DNA from: Nitrosarchaeum sp.
GTDB lineage: Archaea; Thermoproteota; Nitrososphaeria; Nitrososphaerales; Nitrosopumilaceae
Reading direction: 5' to 3'
Assembly (NCBI GenBank): GCA_021414365.1
Contig: JAIOOR010000021.1
Location: forward strand, 62,001 to 126,000
Length of the DNA stretch: 64,000 nt
In this document: piece after piece, positions 1 to 8,431 of the stretch
Position numbering within the stretch: position 1 is the stretch's first letter
How the letters are laid out: the number at the start of each line of letters is the position of its first letter
Program-made: the position numbers and the translations under genes
Notes under the pieces: generated by a model
Database searches by the model: none
What the model saw: only the letters and a program-made list of their open reading frames with translations
What the model was told of the DNA's origin: nothing

Positions 1-38
1 TTGATCGTAATTTTTGATAAAATACACTGCTAGAAGAG

Positions 39-281
39 TCATTTCCAATCTCTGTTAATTATGCTGCTTGCCATTGGTTCTGTGGAAAAATCCACAAATA
101 GATTCACTAGTGTTTGCCTGCTTAGAGATTCAGGGGATTTAACTAAATTGTTCAAAACAAAAATAGACACTAATTTCTCTGTGGATTTTGTTAACACATG
201 ATGTAAGAAATGCTTCCTCTCACATAGAGTGGGCTCATTACTTTTTGGACAATTAGAATCAATGCATCTGCGTCTACGCAT
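39..281 (-). CDS. small Cys/His-containing protein, last of an overlapping five-gene chain
   Basis: An 80-aa reading frame starting at the ATG on 281. The N-terminus is strongly basic (MRRRR) and is followed by a cysteine cluster (C-x4-C, then a third Cys) and a KHFLHH stretch, so a small metal-binding or nucleic-acid-binding fold is possible. A longer frame opens at 323, but the 281 start is preferred because it overlaps the 3' end of the preceding gene by only 8 bases, as elsewhere in this chain. I do not recognise the family. The compact overlap suggests co-translation with its upstream neighbours and is typical of viral or plasmid gene blocks. Confidence 0.5.
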   Translation of the reverse strand: MRRRRCIDSNCPKSNEPTLCERKHFLHHVLTKSTEKLVSIFVLNNLVKSPESLSRQTLVNLFVDFSTEPMASSIINRDWK

Positions 282-492
282 CAATTTTTCCCTCTTTGAT
301 GTTATTATCAAATTCAATAGCATTCAATTCTTTTACAAACAAAATATTTTTGTCAAATGGCTGTTTGTTTAGATGAAGTTTACAGAGTAAAACAGAATAG
401 TCTGATGATGGGGCTCCATTGAATCTTACAAGATATTCTGGAGTATCCTCACAACATTTACCTATAATGGGTTTGTAAAAGATTTCATTCAT
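274..492 (-). CDS. small hypothetical protein with Cys/His residues
   Basis: A 72-aa protein starting at an ATG on 492 whose first base is shared with the last base of the upstream gene's stop (TAATG arrangement), implying translational coupling. It contains a CC pair near residue 13 and a C-x-L-H segment near residue 37, possibly a degenerate metal site. The C-terminal third is acidic. No family recognised. It belongs to the minus-strand cluster 39-1059. Confidence 0.5.
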   Translation of the reverse strand: MNEIFYKPIIGKCCEDTPEYLVRFNGAPSSDYSVLLCKLHLNKQPFDKNILFVKELNAIEFDNNIKEGKIDA

Positions 493-791
493 TAGACAAT
501 CATCCCAAGTTTGAAACCCATTGTATTTTCTAGAGATGCGTTGCTTCTTTTAGCCAAACAAATTTCTTCAAGTGCATTGACTGCAACATCTTTTGTAGGA
601 TATGCTATTAGACTAAAATTTTGACACTGGTGAATATGCGCCCAAAGAGTTTGTGGACGAGGAAACGAAATAGAATGTTTTGTGTTTCTTTTCAATAACT
701 CACAAGCAGGACACCGTAGTTTAATTCGAATTTTATCTTTTCTGCAAATCACAACCTTGGTTTTATAATACTGTGGTTCGTATACTGTCAT
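492..791 (-). CDS. zinc-finger-like small protein
   Basis: A 99-aa protein when started at the ATG on 791; a TTG at 815 would add eight residues. The ATG is preferred because it overlaps the stop of the upstream 40-aa frame (ATGA). Visible motif: CPAC near residue 27, then about 20 residues later H-x-H-Q-C, which resembles a C2H2/C2HC zinc finger with a long loop. The N-terminal part is basic, consistent with nucleic-acid binding. Function unknown; possibly a viral or plasmid-type regulator. Confidence 0.55.
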   Translation of the reverse strand: MTVYEPQYYKTKVVICRKDKIRIKLRCPACELLKRNTKHSISFPRPQTLWAHIHQCQNFSLIAYPTKDVAVNALEEICLAKRSNASLENTMGFKLGMIV

Positions 792-910
792 AGGGTTTTC
801 CTCTTGTTGTTCCAATTGGGAAATTCTCTAAGTGAAGGTGGTTGGCAAAACTCCTCACCATTTTTTTTGATAACCTTTTGAAATGAAATCGATTTTACAA
901 TGGATATCAT
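788..910 (-). CDS. 40-aa microprotein in overlapping chain
   Basis: Very short frame from ATG (910) to TGA (788). Both ends overlap neighbouring frames in ATGA fashion: the start overlaps the TGA of the upstream 50-aa frame and the stop overlaps the ATG of the zinc-finger-like gene. The product is basic with one Cys and no membrane segment. The precise interlocking at both ends is the main evidence that it is real; sequence alone gives no function. Confidence 0.4.
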   Translation of the reverse strand: MISIVKSISFQKVIKKNGEEFCQPPSLREFPNWNNKRKTL

Positions 911-1059
911 GATTTCATCTCCTTTGCATTCAAATCCAGTTTCTCGTAGTTGGCAAACAATTCTGATATTCCATCATCAAAACTTGAAATGGACTTTTTT
1001 AGAAGAATGTGTAGTTTGAGATAGTTCTCAAAGGAGATATTCGTTAGGATTTGTTTCAC
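907..1059 (-). CDS. 50-aa microprotein heading the minus-strand chain
   Basis: Frame from a GTG at 1059 to TGA at 907. The product is helical-looking, with Leu/Ile/Lys-rich text and an acidic C-terminal half, and its stop overlaps the next gene (ATGA). It would be the first gene of the five-gene minus-strand unit, with its promoter in the roughly 60 bases shared with the divergent gene at 1118. The start is uncertain because no ATG is available in frame. Function unknown. Confidence 0.35.
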   Translation of the reverse strand: MKQILTNISFENYLKLHILLKKSISSFDDGISELFANYEKLDLNAKEMKS

Positions 1060-1117
1060 AAACAGTATAACCCAATGAGTTTATTAATTCCGACTGTTTC
1101 TGTTAATTTATAGTGAA

Positions 1118-2935
1118 ATGGTCGGAATACCTGTAAAACCCGCCTGGCAAAGGCGAAAAGATCCTGAGTTAAAGACAAAAATAATGCTCAAATTAGCAAT
1201 TGGAAATTGGTCTGTGGCATCACTATCGCAAGAATTTGGATATACTATACAAAAAAAGGGACAAAAAAAAGAATACCTTGATTACGAAATTGTTAAAAAG
1301 GCTCTAACCTCTCTTAGCGATTTTTCTGGTGAAGGAGACGGGTTTGTAAAAAAGACTACTGATTTTACAGAGGGGAATTGGAAGGGAGAGCATAACAGAG
1401 TATGGATTTTAACTAAGAAAGGGATTTTGGCACTAACACAAATTCAAGAACCATCTGAATTTTTTGAAATGATTTTTTTTCAATATGATAATAATTATAA
1501 ACATTACAAAACAATAATTGAACTTTCAAAACTAATAGAAAACTATGAGTTAAATCATCAAATGTTCAGAGATAAAATAAATTCGGAAATAAATATTGTA
1601 TTATTGAATAAAGTAAAAAACTTATTTTTTACAGAGGATTTCAAAACAAACATTGTTCCAATTCTTAAAAGAATTGGACTTAAAAAAGAAATGACTTATG
1701 CAGAAATTAAAGAATATTCTGAAAATCAAGAATATGAAAAAACTCAATATGGTATTTTAATATCCTGTGTGGACGAAGGATTGGTCATGCAATTAGATAA
1801 CAATTATTGTTTATCTTTGTTTGGATTCCTTTCATTAATTAGTACATATTCAATAGATAGAAATATTTCTAACAAAAAACTTGAAAATGAAATCCATCAA
1901 ATTATTGATAATCATAAATTTTTATTCCCAAAAATACTAAACAAAAAAGTTGTTTCAATTATCGAATTAACTCAAATTTTTAGAAAGATCTTCTTTGGTA
2001 GTTTTTCAATTGAAGATAATGAATCATCCATCATAGAGAGCAGAATGCTTGTCGTACAATCCTATTTTGAGAAACTCCAACAAATCAAATTTCGTGTTTT
2101 CTTTGCACAATTTATACGTGCATATCAAAATTGGTGTGACAAACAAAACTGTCACATATTACCATTTTCATCAGATTTTAAGTTGAGCTCATTTTTTTCT
2201 ATTGATGTTCTTTTGGACAAAAAGTTCATGCAGTTTCTATTAAAGAAGCGAGGTCCTCTCAAAAAAGAGATAATTAAAGTAATTGTGGATGAAAAAAAAC
2301 ACCGTATAGAATTTAGGATAAAAGGAATTCATGATGACGTTTTAGAGTATGTTGAAAAATCTGATACCCGTCAGTCTCTTGAAAGTTTTGACCCTGCAGA
2401 TCAGGATCTATATGAGCCGGAATCTAAGTTGAGATATGAAGAGTTACTTTATGACATAAACAACATCATTATAGATTCTCTTAGAGCCAAATCAAATGAA
2501 CTTCAAGGAGATATTGATGCTGTTTTATCAAATTTTAGCAAAAATGAAAAAAAGATCCTAAAACAAAAAATAAACAAAGCATACACAGACATTGTTCAAT
2601 TATTGGAATGCAAAGAACTCTTGTGGGAATTGTTGTACCTCAGTGAGAAAATTGAAAAAAATAACGAGTTTGATACCACTATAATTCAAACAGCACAAGT
2701 TTTTGAATCTCTTGAGGATTTTTCTAATGATAAAAATACAAAAGCAATGCAAAATATTGTCGAGTTCCAATTTTTCACATATTTGAAATCCATCAATCCT
2801 ATCTTGCTCAAAAATGTATTTTTAAAATATGAATTATCAGAATGGTATTATGATTGGATTAAAATTTTAATTGAATTTCACAATGTTGAAGATGCAGAAT
2901 TGGAAAACTTTTCAGAATCTCTTAATTTCAGTTAA
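1118..2935 (+). CDS. 605-aa protein with winged-helix-like N-terminus, accessory
   Basis: Residues about 15-110 have the look of a winged helix: a helix pair around IMLKLAIGNW and SLSQEFGY, a recognition-helix-like segment YEIVKKALTSL, then a strand-turn ending ILTKKGILAL. The remaining 490 residues are Lys/Ile/Asn-rich and helical, with no motif I can name and no membrane segments. The gene is divergent from the overlapping microgene chain at 39-1059, with an AT-rich TATA-like element (TTTATAG) just upstream of the ATG. It could be an element-encoded regulator or a replication or defence protein; function not assigned. Confidence 0.6.
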   Translation: MVGIPVKPAWQRRKDPELKTKIMLKLAIGNWSVASLSQEFGYTIQKKGQKKEYLDYEIVKKALTSLSDFSGEGDGFVKKTTDFTEGNWKGEHNRVWILTKKGILALTQIQEPSEFFEMIFFQYDNNYKHYKTIIELSKLIENYELNHQMFRDKINSEINIVLLNKVKNLFFTEDFKTNIVPILKRIGLKKEMTYAEIKEYSENQEYEKTQYGILISCVDEGLVMQLDNNYCLSLFGFLSLISTYSIDRNISNKKLENEIHQIIDNHKFLFPKILNKKVVSIIELTQIFRKIFFGSFSIEDNESSIIESRMLVVQSYFEKLQQIKFRVFFAQFIRAYQNWCDKQNCHILPFSSDFKLSSFFSIDVLLDKKFMQFLLKKRGPLKKEIIKVIVDEKKHRIEFRIKGIHDDVLEYVEKSDTRQSLESFDPADQDLYEPESKLRYEELLYDINNIIIDSLRAKSNELQGDIDAVLSNFSKNEKKILKQKINKAYTDIVQLLECKELLWELLYLSEKIEKNNEFDTTIIQTAQVFESLEDFSNDKNTKAMQNIVEFQFFTYLKSINPILLKNVFLKYELSEWYYDWIKILIEFHNVEDAELENFSESLNFS

Positions 2936-2972
2936 TTACAAATTATATACGAATATAATAATTTTAACAATT

Positions 2973-3890
2973 TTAGAACCAAACATGGTCTTTGCCAAAC
3001 GGTCTATCGATATCACCCACTTTTTCTTCAATCATCAATATTGAATCAATAGCAAACGCAACTGTAAATTCTGCATCATTAATTGTGGGGTCTTTCTTTT
3101 GATCAAAAAAACTAGATGGTTTTTCAGAACCAACTGAAAACAGGGGCTGACCTGTGATGGATTTGAATTTAAGATATTTTGCATAATCTAATCCAAGTGA
3201 AACAAAGCGTAGTGTGTCTTGCATTTTTTTAAAAGAACGTGTAATTCTATCATTTCCTTTCATACCATTAAACGAAGAAGTGGTAACGATGTTATCAAAA
3301 AAATACATTGTAGAACCACCTACTAATGCATTACCAACACTGTTTAATGCTTTTTCCAAACCTGTTACAGACTCATTAATTGCAGTTTGAATATCTTTTT
3401 TTTCTAATGCTTGATTCGCCTCTTTTAAAATAGTTTGAATTTTTTTATTTTGAATTAAATCAGTTAAACTGATTTGTTCAAAATTTAATCCCCAAGACTG
3501 TTCTACTATTTTTTTTAAAAAATCTCGTGTGTATGTTTGACAATCACTCACTTCGCTATTGTTTGGATATCTTGCATCATGTTGAGCATCATTTCTGATA
3601 TTATGTACTCGAAGTATGTTTGCTCTGTCTGGAATATTTCCCAAAGATGTTGATGTTAATAGTGATTCAACTTGATTCAAAAGAGATGGAAATCCATCTG
3701 AGGGTGATTTTGAAGAATCAATCGAAGTTACAACTGCATTTAGAACTGTTTCCGTAGATAAATCAAATAAGATCACCGCCATCAATTTATCTACATTTGC
3801 TTCTGATTGAGAATGAATTAATCCTCTCTGAAAAATCTGTTTAGATAGTGCAAGTTTTTTTAAATTTACAGAGTCTGTAGAAATAGGCAT
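2973..3890 (-). CDS. HEPN-motif protein (putative RNase or defence-related)
   Basis: A 305-aa soluble, mainly helical protein. Residues 99-104 read R-N-D-A-Q-H, matching the R-x4-6-H signature of HEPN-domain proteins, in which this motif forms an RNA-cleaving or nucleotide-binding site; the polar residue after Arg is also typical. HEPN proteins are widespread in toxin-antitoxin and anti-virus systems of archaea. It lies 7 bases downstream of the 3898-4401 gene on the same strand, so the two are probably one transcript. The rest of the protein is not recognised; domain-level confidence is moderate. Confidence 0.55.
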   Translation of the reverse strand: MPISTDSVNLKKLALSKQIFQRGLIHSQSEANVDKLMAVILFDLSTETVLNAVVTSIDSSKSPSDGFPSLLNQVESLLTSTSLGNIPDRANILRVHNIRNDAQHDARYPNNSEVSDCQTYTRDFLKKIVEQSWGLNFEQISLTDLIQNKKIQTILKEANQALEKKDIQTAINESVTGLEKALNSVGNALVGGSTMYFFDNIVTTSSFNGMKGNDRITRSFKKMQDTLRFVSLGLDYAKYLKFKSITGQPLFSVGSEKPSSFFDQKKDPTINDAEFTVAFAIDSILMIEEKVGDIDRPFGKDHVWF

Positions 3891-3897
3891 TTAGACT

Positions 3898-4401
3898 TTA
3901 ACCTGATAATGGATTTTGTGAACTTGTCTGTGTTTGTTGTTTTTGTAGATTCATTTCAATACCCATAGTCGATGAAAGTAAATTGAAAGTGTAATTCATG
4001 ATGTTTTGAACTCGAATCAATGTTGTAATAAAATCAGACTTTGAAGTGTCACCTACTGTAAGCTTGTGTATTCTAACTCCTACAATATTTTGCTCATTAA
4101 ATAGAAATTCATGATTGTAATCAAACTCTATTGCATTTCTTGTAAGATTTGCAAATAGATTACTTTTTTTCATATTGTCCCATTTAGACACCATTTCGAT
4201 TTGTTCAGGTGCAAGATTGATTTGTTGTTGATAATAGATTCTATCTGGATATTTCTTTTGACAATAAACAATTATGTTTCCAATACTCAAACTCCAATAA
4301 AATATCGGATCATCTGATTTGATAGGACTTTCTTTGAAAGGTATGCTGTCTTGTGTGCAATAATCCATCACTTTTTGTTTTAATTCATCAGGATTAGGCA
4401 T
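3898..4401 (-). CDS. DUF2299-like protein
   Basis: A 167-aa protein from the ATG at 4401 (a TTG at 4410 is the alternative). The general pattern is a short N-terminal helix, then strands with WSLSIGNIIVYCQKKYPDRIYY, a segment with LAPEQ, and a long C-terminal amphipathic helix. This resembles archaeal DUF2299 proteins, which adopt a secretion-chaperone-like fold of unknown role. The extreme C-terminus is Gln/Ser-rich. It sits just upstream of the HEPN-motif gene and is probably co-transcribed, so a partner or antidote role is conceivable but unproven. Confidence 0.5.
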   Translation of the reverse strand: MPNPDELKQKVMDYCTQDSIPFKESPIKSDDPIFYWSLSIGNIIVYCQKKYPDRIYYQQQINLAPEQIEMVSKWDNMKKSNLFANLTRNAIEFDYNHEFLFNEQNIVGVRIHKLTVGDTSKSDFITTLIRVQNIMNYTFNLLSSTMGIEMNLQKQQTQTSSQNPLSG

Positions 4402-4647
4402 ATTATACAATCATAATATTTTGAAGTTAAACGTTATGCGTAATTGTACATATTCTTAGAACCATTTCAGTAAATACATTCATTTCATGCCTAAAAATCT
4501 GTGAACTGGGCAATCTTTGGCAATATCTGATCTGAATACCTTGGTGTTTTCAAAACAACTTTCCCAAACTATACCTAAATGTACTTTTAAGTTCAAAATT
4601 TAGATTTTTCAAAAAACACTTAATCTTACTAATTTTGTATTTTATAC

Positions 4648-5532
4648 ATGAATGGACATCTGAGAACCTGTACAGTAGATGGTCTGAACATAGGTGATTC
4701 TAGATTCAATTGGAATGACAAACTGATCATATTTCATAACAAAGGAACGGATAACAATTTAGTTAATGTCAATGTAATTCTTCCAAATCCTTACAGAGTT
4801 AGAAATTTGGGAGACTCAATCAGTGATGAAGAATTTCAAGATCAAGGAGAGGCATTTGATATAGTTGCAATGTTTCTAGCATGTTATCATCTTACAAATG
4901 ATTTCAATATGCCTAAAATCATAATGCATACCTGGTCTGCAACTGATTTACAACCTTTTGATTCAATTAATGATGTAACATTTAGTGGATTTATTCCACA
5001 ATTCAAATCCAGATTTGAGAATGTTATTTCAACAGACTTGACATCAAGTGCATTACAAAACACAAAACCATTGTTTGAAAAACTTATGAATTTACCAAAA
5101 AAAAATAGAGAGCCAATTAGTGTTGCTCTGATTGTATATCATAAAGCAAGGTCATCAGATGAAATCTTCACTCAGTTTTTAGATTTGGTGACTGTGTTAG
5201 AAACATTGTTTACAGAAAATGATGGAGAAACTAAATACAAATTAGCATTACGTACTTGTATTTTTTATGAAAATGATACCTTAAAAAGAAAGGAATTATT
5301 TGAGAAATTAAGAACTGTCTATAGAGATAGGAGTGATTTGATTCATGGGAATAAAATATCTCTGAATCCCCATTCTGTATATCATAAACATTATGAATTT
5401 CTATTACCTATTGTTTTTCAGATTTTGATAAAATACATTAAGATATTGTCTAATGATGTTGCTAAGAAAGATATTGTCAAAATGATAGATGATATGGCAT
5501 TAGGAGAACTAAAATCTGAATTTGTCACCTAA
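4648..5532 (+). CDS. Apea-like HEPN domain protein
   Basis: A 294-aa protein. The C-terminal half (about 165-280) contains helices FLDLVTVLETLFT and KLRTVYRDRSDLIHG; R228-x4-H233 matches the HEPN R-x4-6-H motif, and the RSDLIHG context is characteristic of Apea-like HEPN proteins. The N-terminal half is a mixed alpha/beta region without a recognised family. A second HEPN-motif gene lies 0.8 kb away on the opposite strand. TTTTATAC just upstream of the start can serve as TATA box. A defence or RNA-processing role is inference from the family. Confidence 0.6.
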   Translation: MNGHLRTCTVDGLNIGDSRFNWNDKLIIFHNKGTDNNLVNVNVILPNPYRVRNLGDSISDEEFQDQGEAFDIVAMFLACYHLTNDFNMPKIIMHTWSATDLQPFDSINDVTFSGFIPQFKSRFENVISTDLTSSALQNTKPLFEKLMNLPKKNREPISVALIVYHKARSSDEIFTQFLDLVTVLETLFTENDGETKYKLALRTCIFYENDTLKRKELFEKLRTVYRDRSDLIHGNKISLNPHSVYHKHYEFLLPIVFQILIKYIKILSNDVAKKDIVKMIDDMALGELKSEFVT

Positions 5533-5764
5533 AAAATTCTTCACATTAATTGCAGGAATAATTCTTGGTTTTTTTATGGCATTGGTTCCCTCTCCATTGG
5601 ATATCGGAGAAATGATTTTGTTACAAATTGCAGGACTTAATTTATGCAAAACTGACATCTGTTTAGACCAACAAGAATTTTTATTGAATTCCTATACTCT
5701 CGCTGGTCTGATGATAGGAATTGCTTCATCAATTGAGATGTTTAGAAGTTTCAGATATAATTAG
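5522..5764 (+). CDS. small two-TM membrane protein
   Basis: An 80-aa protein beginning at a TTG inside the 3' end of the HEPN gene (11-base overlap), suggesting translational coupling. Two hydrophobic segments (about residues 7-25 and 57-72) flank a loop with two cysteines (CKTDIC) that could form a disulfide or bind metal. The end carries positive residues, so both termini are predicted cytoplasmic. Function unknown; it may be a membrane partner of the upstream HEPN protein. Confidence 0.5.
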   Translation: MSPKKFFTLIAGIILGFFMALVPSPLDIGEMILLQIAGLNLCKTDICLDQQEFLLNSYTLAGLMIGIASSIEMFRSFRYN

Positions 5765-5771
5765 ACAATAA

Positions 5772-5987
5772 TTATATTTTATTTTTGAAAATTGTTGTTC
5801 TGACAGAAGTTACTTTATCATGAACATTTTGCTTCTGGATCCTGATGATTATTTCACATTTCATACACCAATAAACCTGTATTTCTTTGTCAGGATTATG
5901 CCTATCTTTTGTTGAAATTACTGCATCATACACCATTTTTTTGTTAGAACCACACTGCGAACAATAAACATTTGGATATCTTGCCAT
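5772..5987 (-). CDS. zinc-ribbon microprotein
   Basis: A 71-aa protein with two CxxC knuckles (CSQCG near residue 9 and CMKC near residue 41) separated by about 30 residues, the spacing of a small zinc ribbon. The C-terminal tail is basic and beta-rich. Proteins of this type are common in thaumarchaea and usually unassigned; nucleic-acid binding or a scaffold role is likely by analogy only. Confidence 0.6.
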   Translation of the reverse strand: MARYPNVYCSQCGSNKKMVYDAVISTKDRHNPDKEIQVYWCMKCEIIIRIQKQNVHDKVTSVRTTIFKNKI

Positions 5988-6092
5988 TTGGAAGCAATTT
6001 GCATCTTACTAAGAAATACCCAATGGTTCCAATATGGGAGGACCAATACTGATTAAGGAATGTGTACTCAAACATACATTAGATTTGAACCT

Positions 6093-7214
6093 CTAATTTC
6101 TTTTATTTGCAGAAATGGTTCTTTCTCTAATAGTATCTTTTTGAATCAATCTGTTTACTGTTTCTTTTAATTCATCTACTTGAGATTGAAGATTTTTGTT
6201 TGATTCATTGATTTTGTTAATTTCTGTTTTTTCTTTCTCTAGATTTTCGATAGTTGCTTTTTGTCTTTCTTCGGTATTGACGGTTAATTCGGGTTCTACT
6301 TCCAAAAACCATTCTAATTTTTTAGTATCACTCATTCTATCATATTGTGGTAAATATCCACCATGACCTGTCATTCTATGCGCATATCCCTCTCTATGAA
6401 CATCAGATGCACGTCCAAAGAAGTAGGATCTAAATGAATATAGCGTGATCATTCTAAAACCGTTAGATTTGTACTTTTGAGTAAATCCTGCCTCTTCAGT
6501 GTACTTGTTAAACATCTGAGCTTCTGCCTTTTCTGCAAATGCTGGATTCTCGTTAGTTGCCCAAACTAGATCATTTTCTTTCAAGTCCTTTAGTCGAACC
6601 ATTAGAAATCTTCCAGCTTCTTTTGTCAGCCAAACTGAACGTCCTGATCTAGTCTTTGTATTCTCAGCTTCAATCCTAATTTTGATTCTCTTTTGAGTGG
6701 TGTCAATATCTTTTTTTCTTACTTGGAGTAACTCTCCAGGTCTAGCACCTGTTGAAATTAGAGCCAAATAGAATCCTGTCCTCCTTGGCAATGCTACTGA
6801 GAATATCTTTTGAATCTCCTCCAAGGTTAATTCATGGAGTTCTTCTTTGGTTACAGGTTTGTATTCCAAAGGCTCATCAAAGTCTTCGATATGGATTTTG
6901 ATATTATTGTGAAGAAATACCCGTTTAATTTTAGATACATACTGCTTTACTGAATTGGTCAAGGATCCATCACTGTATTGCCAGTCTATCCATGATTGTA
7001 GGACTTCCCTTACTGCTTGAGTTTGTTTGTCTCCTTTGAGTGTCTGCAATTCCCTGAAAATATCATCCAATGTTCTGCCATCATAATAATCCTGACAGAA
7101 TCTATCCAATGAGTTTTTGGATGCTTCTATGTTTTGCCTTGTCTTGATGGATAATTTTTCTGTCTTTTCTGCAAAAGATTTTTGATTCTTTTTTTCCACT
7201 AAGAATGATGTCAT
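6093..7214 (-). CDS. tyrosine recombinase / integrase
   Basis: A 373-aa protein with an N-terminal SAM-like core-binding domain (about 20-110) and a C-terminal catalytic domain. Catalytic landmarks: Arg in STGARPGE, Lys in ENTKTRSG, Arg in YSFRSY, His in GHGG and the nucleophile candidate Tyr in QYDRM. The usual box II H-x-x-R appears as Y-S-F-R, so the first His is replaced. About 60 residues after the Tyr form a Lys/Glu-rich coiled coil. It borders the accessory region to its left, so it probably mobilised or once mobilised that island. A XerA-like housekeeping role is less likely, given the substitution and the long tail. Confidence 0.75.
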   Translation of the reverse strand: MTSFLVEKKNQKSFAEKTEKLSIKTRQNIEASKNSLDRFCQDYYDGRTLDDIFRELQTLKGDKQTQAVREVLQSWIDWQYSDGSLTNSVKQYVSKIKRVFLHNNIKIHIEDFDEPLEYKPVTKEELHELTLEEIQKIFSVALPRRTGFYLALISTGARPGELLQVRKKDIDTTQKRIKIRIEAENTKTRSGRSVWLTKEAGRFLMVRLKDLKENDLVWATNENPAFAEKAEAQMFNKYTEEAGFTQKYKSNGFRMITLYSFRSYFFGRASDVHREGYAHRMTGHGGYLPQYDRMSDTKKLEWFLEVEPELTVNTEERQKATIENLEKEKTEINKINESNKNLQSQVDELKETVNRLIQKDTIRERTISANKRN

Positions 7215-7256
7215 GCTTTGAAATACTTTAGTATGCCTATAAAGTAGAACTTTTTG

Positions 7257-7508
7257 ATGGATTTCATGCTAGAAGAAGAACTAATGGATTTGATGACCTT
7301 TTGTTTACAGAATCCTGATTCTGCAGAAGTAATTGAAAAAAAGAAAAGAATTACTGAAATAGGAAGTGAGCTTTTTTTAGATGGTGGATTAGATGCACTT
7401 GAGAATTTCTTTTTTGCCTTAAAAAATAGAATTATTCAAGAAATAGAAAAAGATCCATCCTCATTGCGTTCGCTATGGAATGGACTAACTACTGAATGGC
7501 ATTACTAG
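7257..7508 (+). CDS. small acidic hypothetical protein
   Basis: An 83-aa helical acidic protein from the ATG at 7257 (TTG at 7254 is immediately upstream). The gene is divergent from the integrase with only 42 bases between them, so they share a promoter region. No cysteine motif, signal or membrane segment is visible. It could be a small regulator of the integrase or the first gene of the flanking chromosome; function unknown. Confidence 0.5.
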   Translation: MDFMLEEELMDLMTFCLQNPDSAEVIEKKKRITEIGSELFLDGGLDALENFFFALKNRIIQEIEKDPSSLRSLWNGLTTEWHY

Positions 7509-7527
7509 TTTATTTCGATGAGAAATT

Positions 7528-7671
7528 CTAGCCTCTGCCAATTCTAAATATGGCTGTACTGCATTTTGGGCAGGTGCCTTTTAGAGCTGGTTTGCCATTT
7601 TTCATGGTGTATGGTTTAGCGCCTTCGATGTCTCTTTTATCTCGACACTTAACACAATATCCTATTGTCAT
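7528..7671 (-). CDS. DUF5679-type zinc-ribbon protein
   Basis: A 47-aa protein found by reading the minus strand between larger genes. Sequence landmarks: GYCVKCR at the N-terminus, TMKNGKPALKGTCPKC in the middle and a terminal FRIGRG. These match the short DUF5679 family (two CxxC knuckles and a TMKNGRPA-like core). Function is unknown; the family is widespread in archaea and bacteria and is often found near topoisomerase or translation genes elsewhere. ATG start at 7671. Confidence 0.75.
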   Translation of the reverse strand: MTIGYCVKCRDKRDIEGAKPYTMKNGKPALKGTCPKCSTAIFRIGRG

Positions 7672-7844
7672 GATATTGCTAGGCACGTAGTTCTATTAGC
7701 GAGATCTTGTTAAATTTTTTTTACTATGAGGCAAACCTATGATCTTATTTTTGTGTACAATAATCACTGTTTTTATCTACAAATTTTCATACTTTTGGGA
7801 TTTTTTGAAATGAATTTAGTATCTGAAAAGAACATGAGTTATAA

Positions 7845-8297
7845 TTAACTGGTTATTTTAAAAGTCACATGTTCTGCTAATGCGTCTAAATTATTCCATG
7901 ATTTGTTACTGCCTTCTTCTGATATGTCCCAGACAAAAATTTCAACTCTATATTCATCTGACACAAGTGGTGTCCAAGATAATGCAGGACTAAAAGTTTG
8001 TTGAGGTTCAAGTGATAAACCATTTATCCAACCCAACGACACTACTACCCCGTTTTGATTTTTGACTTGAACAATATATACAAATTTTTGAATTTTTTCT
8101 TGATTATTTTTAATGTCTGTGGTAATTTGAACATGTTGATTTACATTGACTTGATTGGACACCTGCTGTCCAAACGCATCCACAAGTCGTGGATTTGTGA
8201 TCTCTACTCTCTCTAACTGCGTTATTGCATATGCGGGAGTAATCAAAACCATTATAGAAAATATAATCACACAGATACCTGCAATCTGCTTTATCAT
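7845..8297 (-). CDS. secreted beta-sandwich-like protein
   Basis: A 150-aa protein with a clear Sec signal peptide (basic start, hydrophobic core, PAYA-like cleavage site near residue 24). The mature part alternates short strands and contains VKNQNGVVVSLGW and EIFVWD. The same pattern occurs in the protein at 45493-45885, so the two are paralogues of a thaumarchaeal secreted family. It probably has a surface or periplasm-like location; ligand unknown. Confidence 0.65.
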   Translation of the reverse strand: MIKQIAGICVIIFSIMVLITPAYAITQLERVEITNPRLVDAFGQQVSNQVNVNQHVQITTDIKNNQEKIQKFVYIVQVKNQNGVVVSLGWINGLSLEPQQTFSPALSWTPLVSDEYRVEIFVWDISEEGSNKSWNNLDALAEHVTFKITS

Positions 8298-8431
8298 GAA
8301 TTTCAGACCATTTTTTTGTTAATAAAGCGTTTCTACATCTTTTCCTGATTTAACTGGTTTAATTTCAATCACCTTTTTTTAACTTGTAATGTTTTTTGTG
8401 ATGCATGTTATCTATGGAATTTTAGCCACGA

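Noticed and set aside
6075-6105. tRNA-like fragment GGTTCAAAT beside the integrase, as an attachment site
   Set aside because: The flanking bases do not form a standard T-stem and no acceptor stem is present. No second copy was found in the window.
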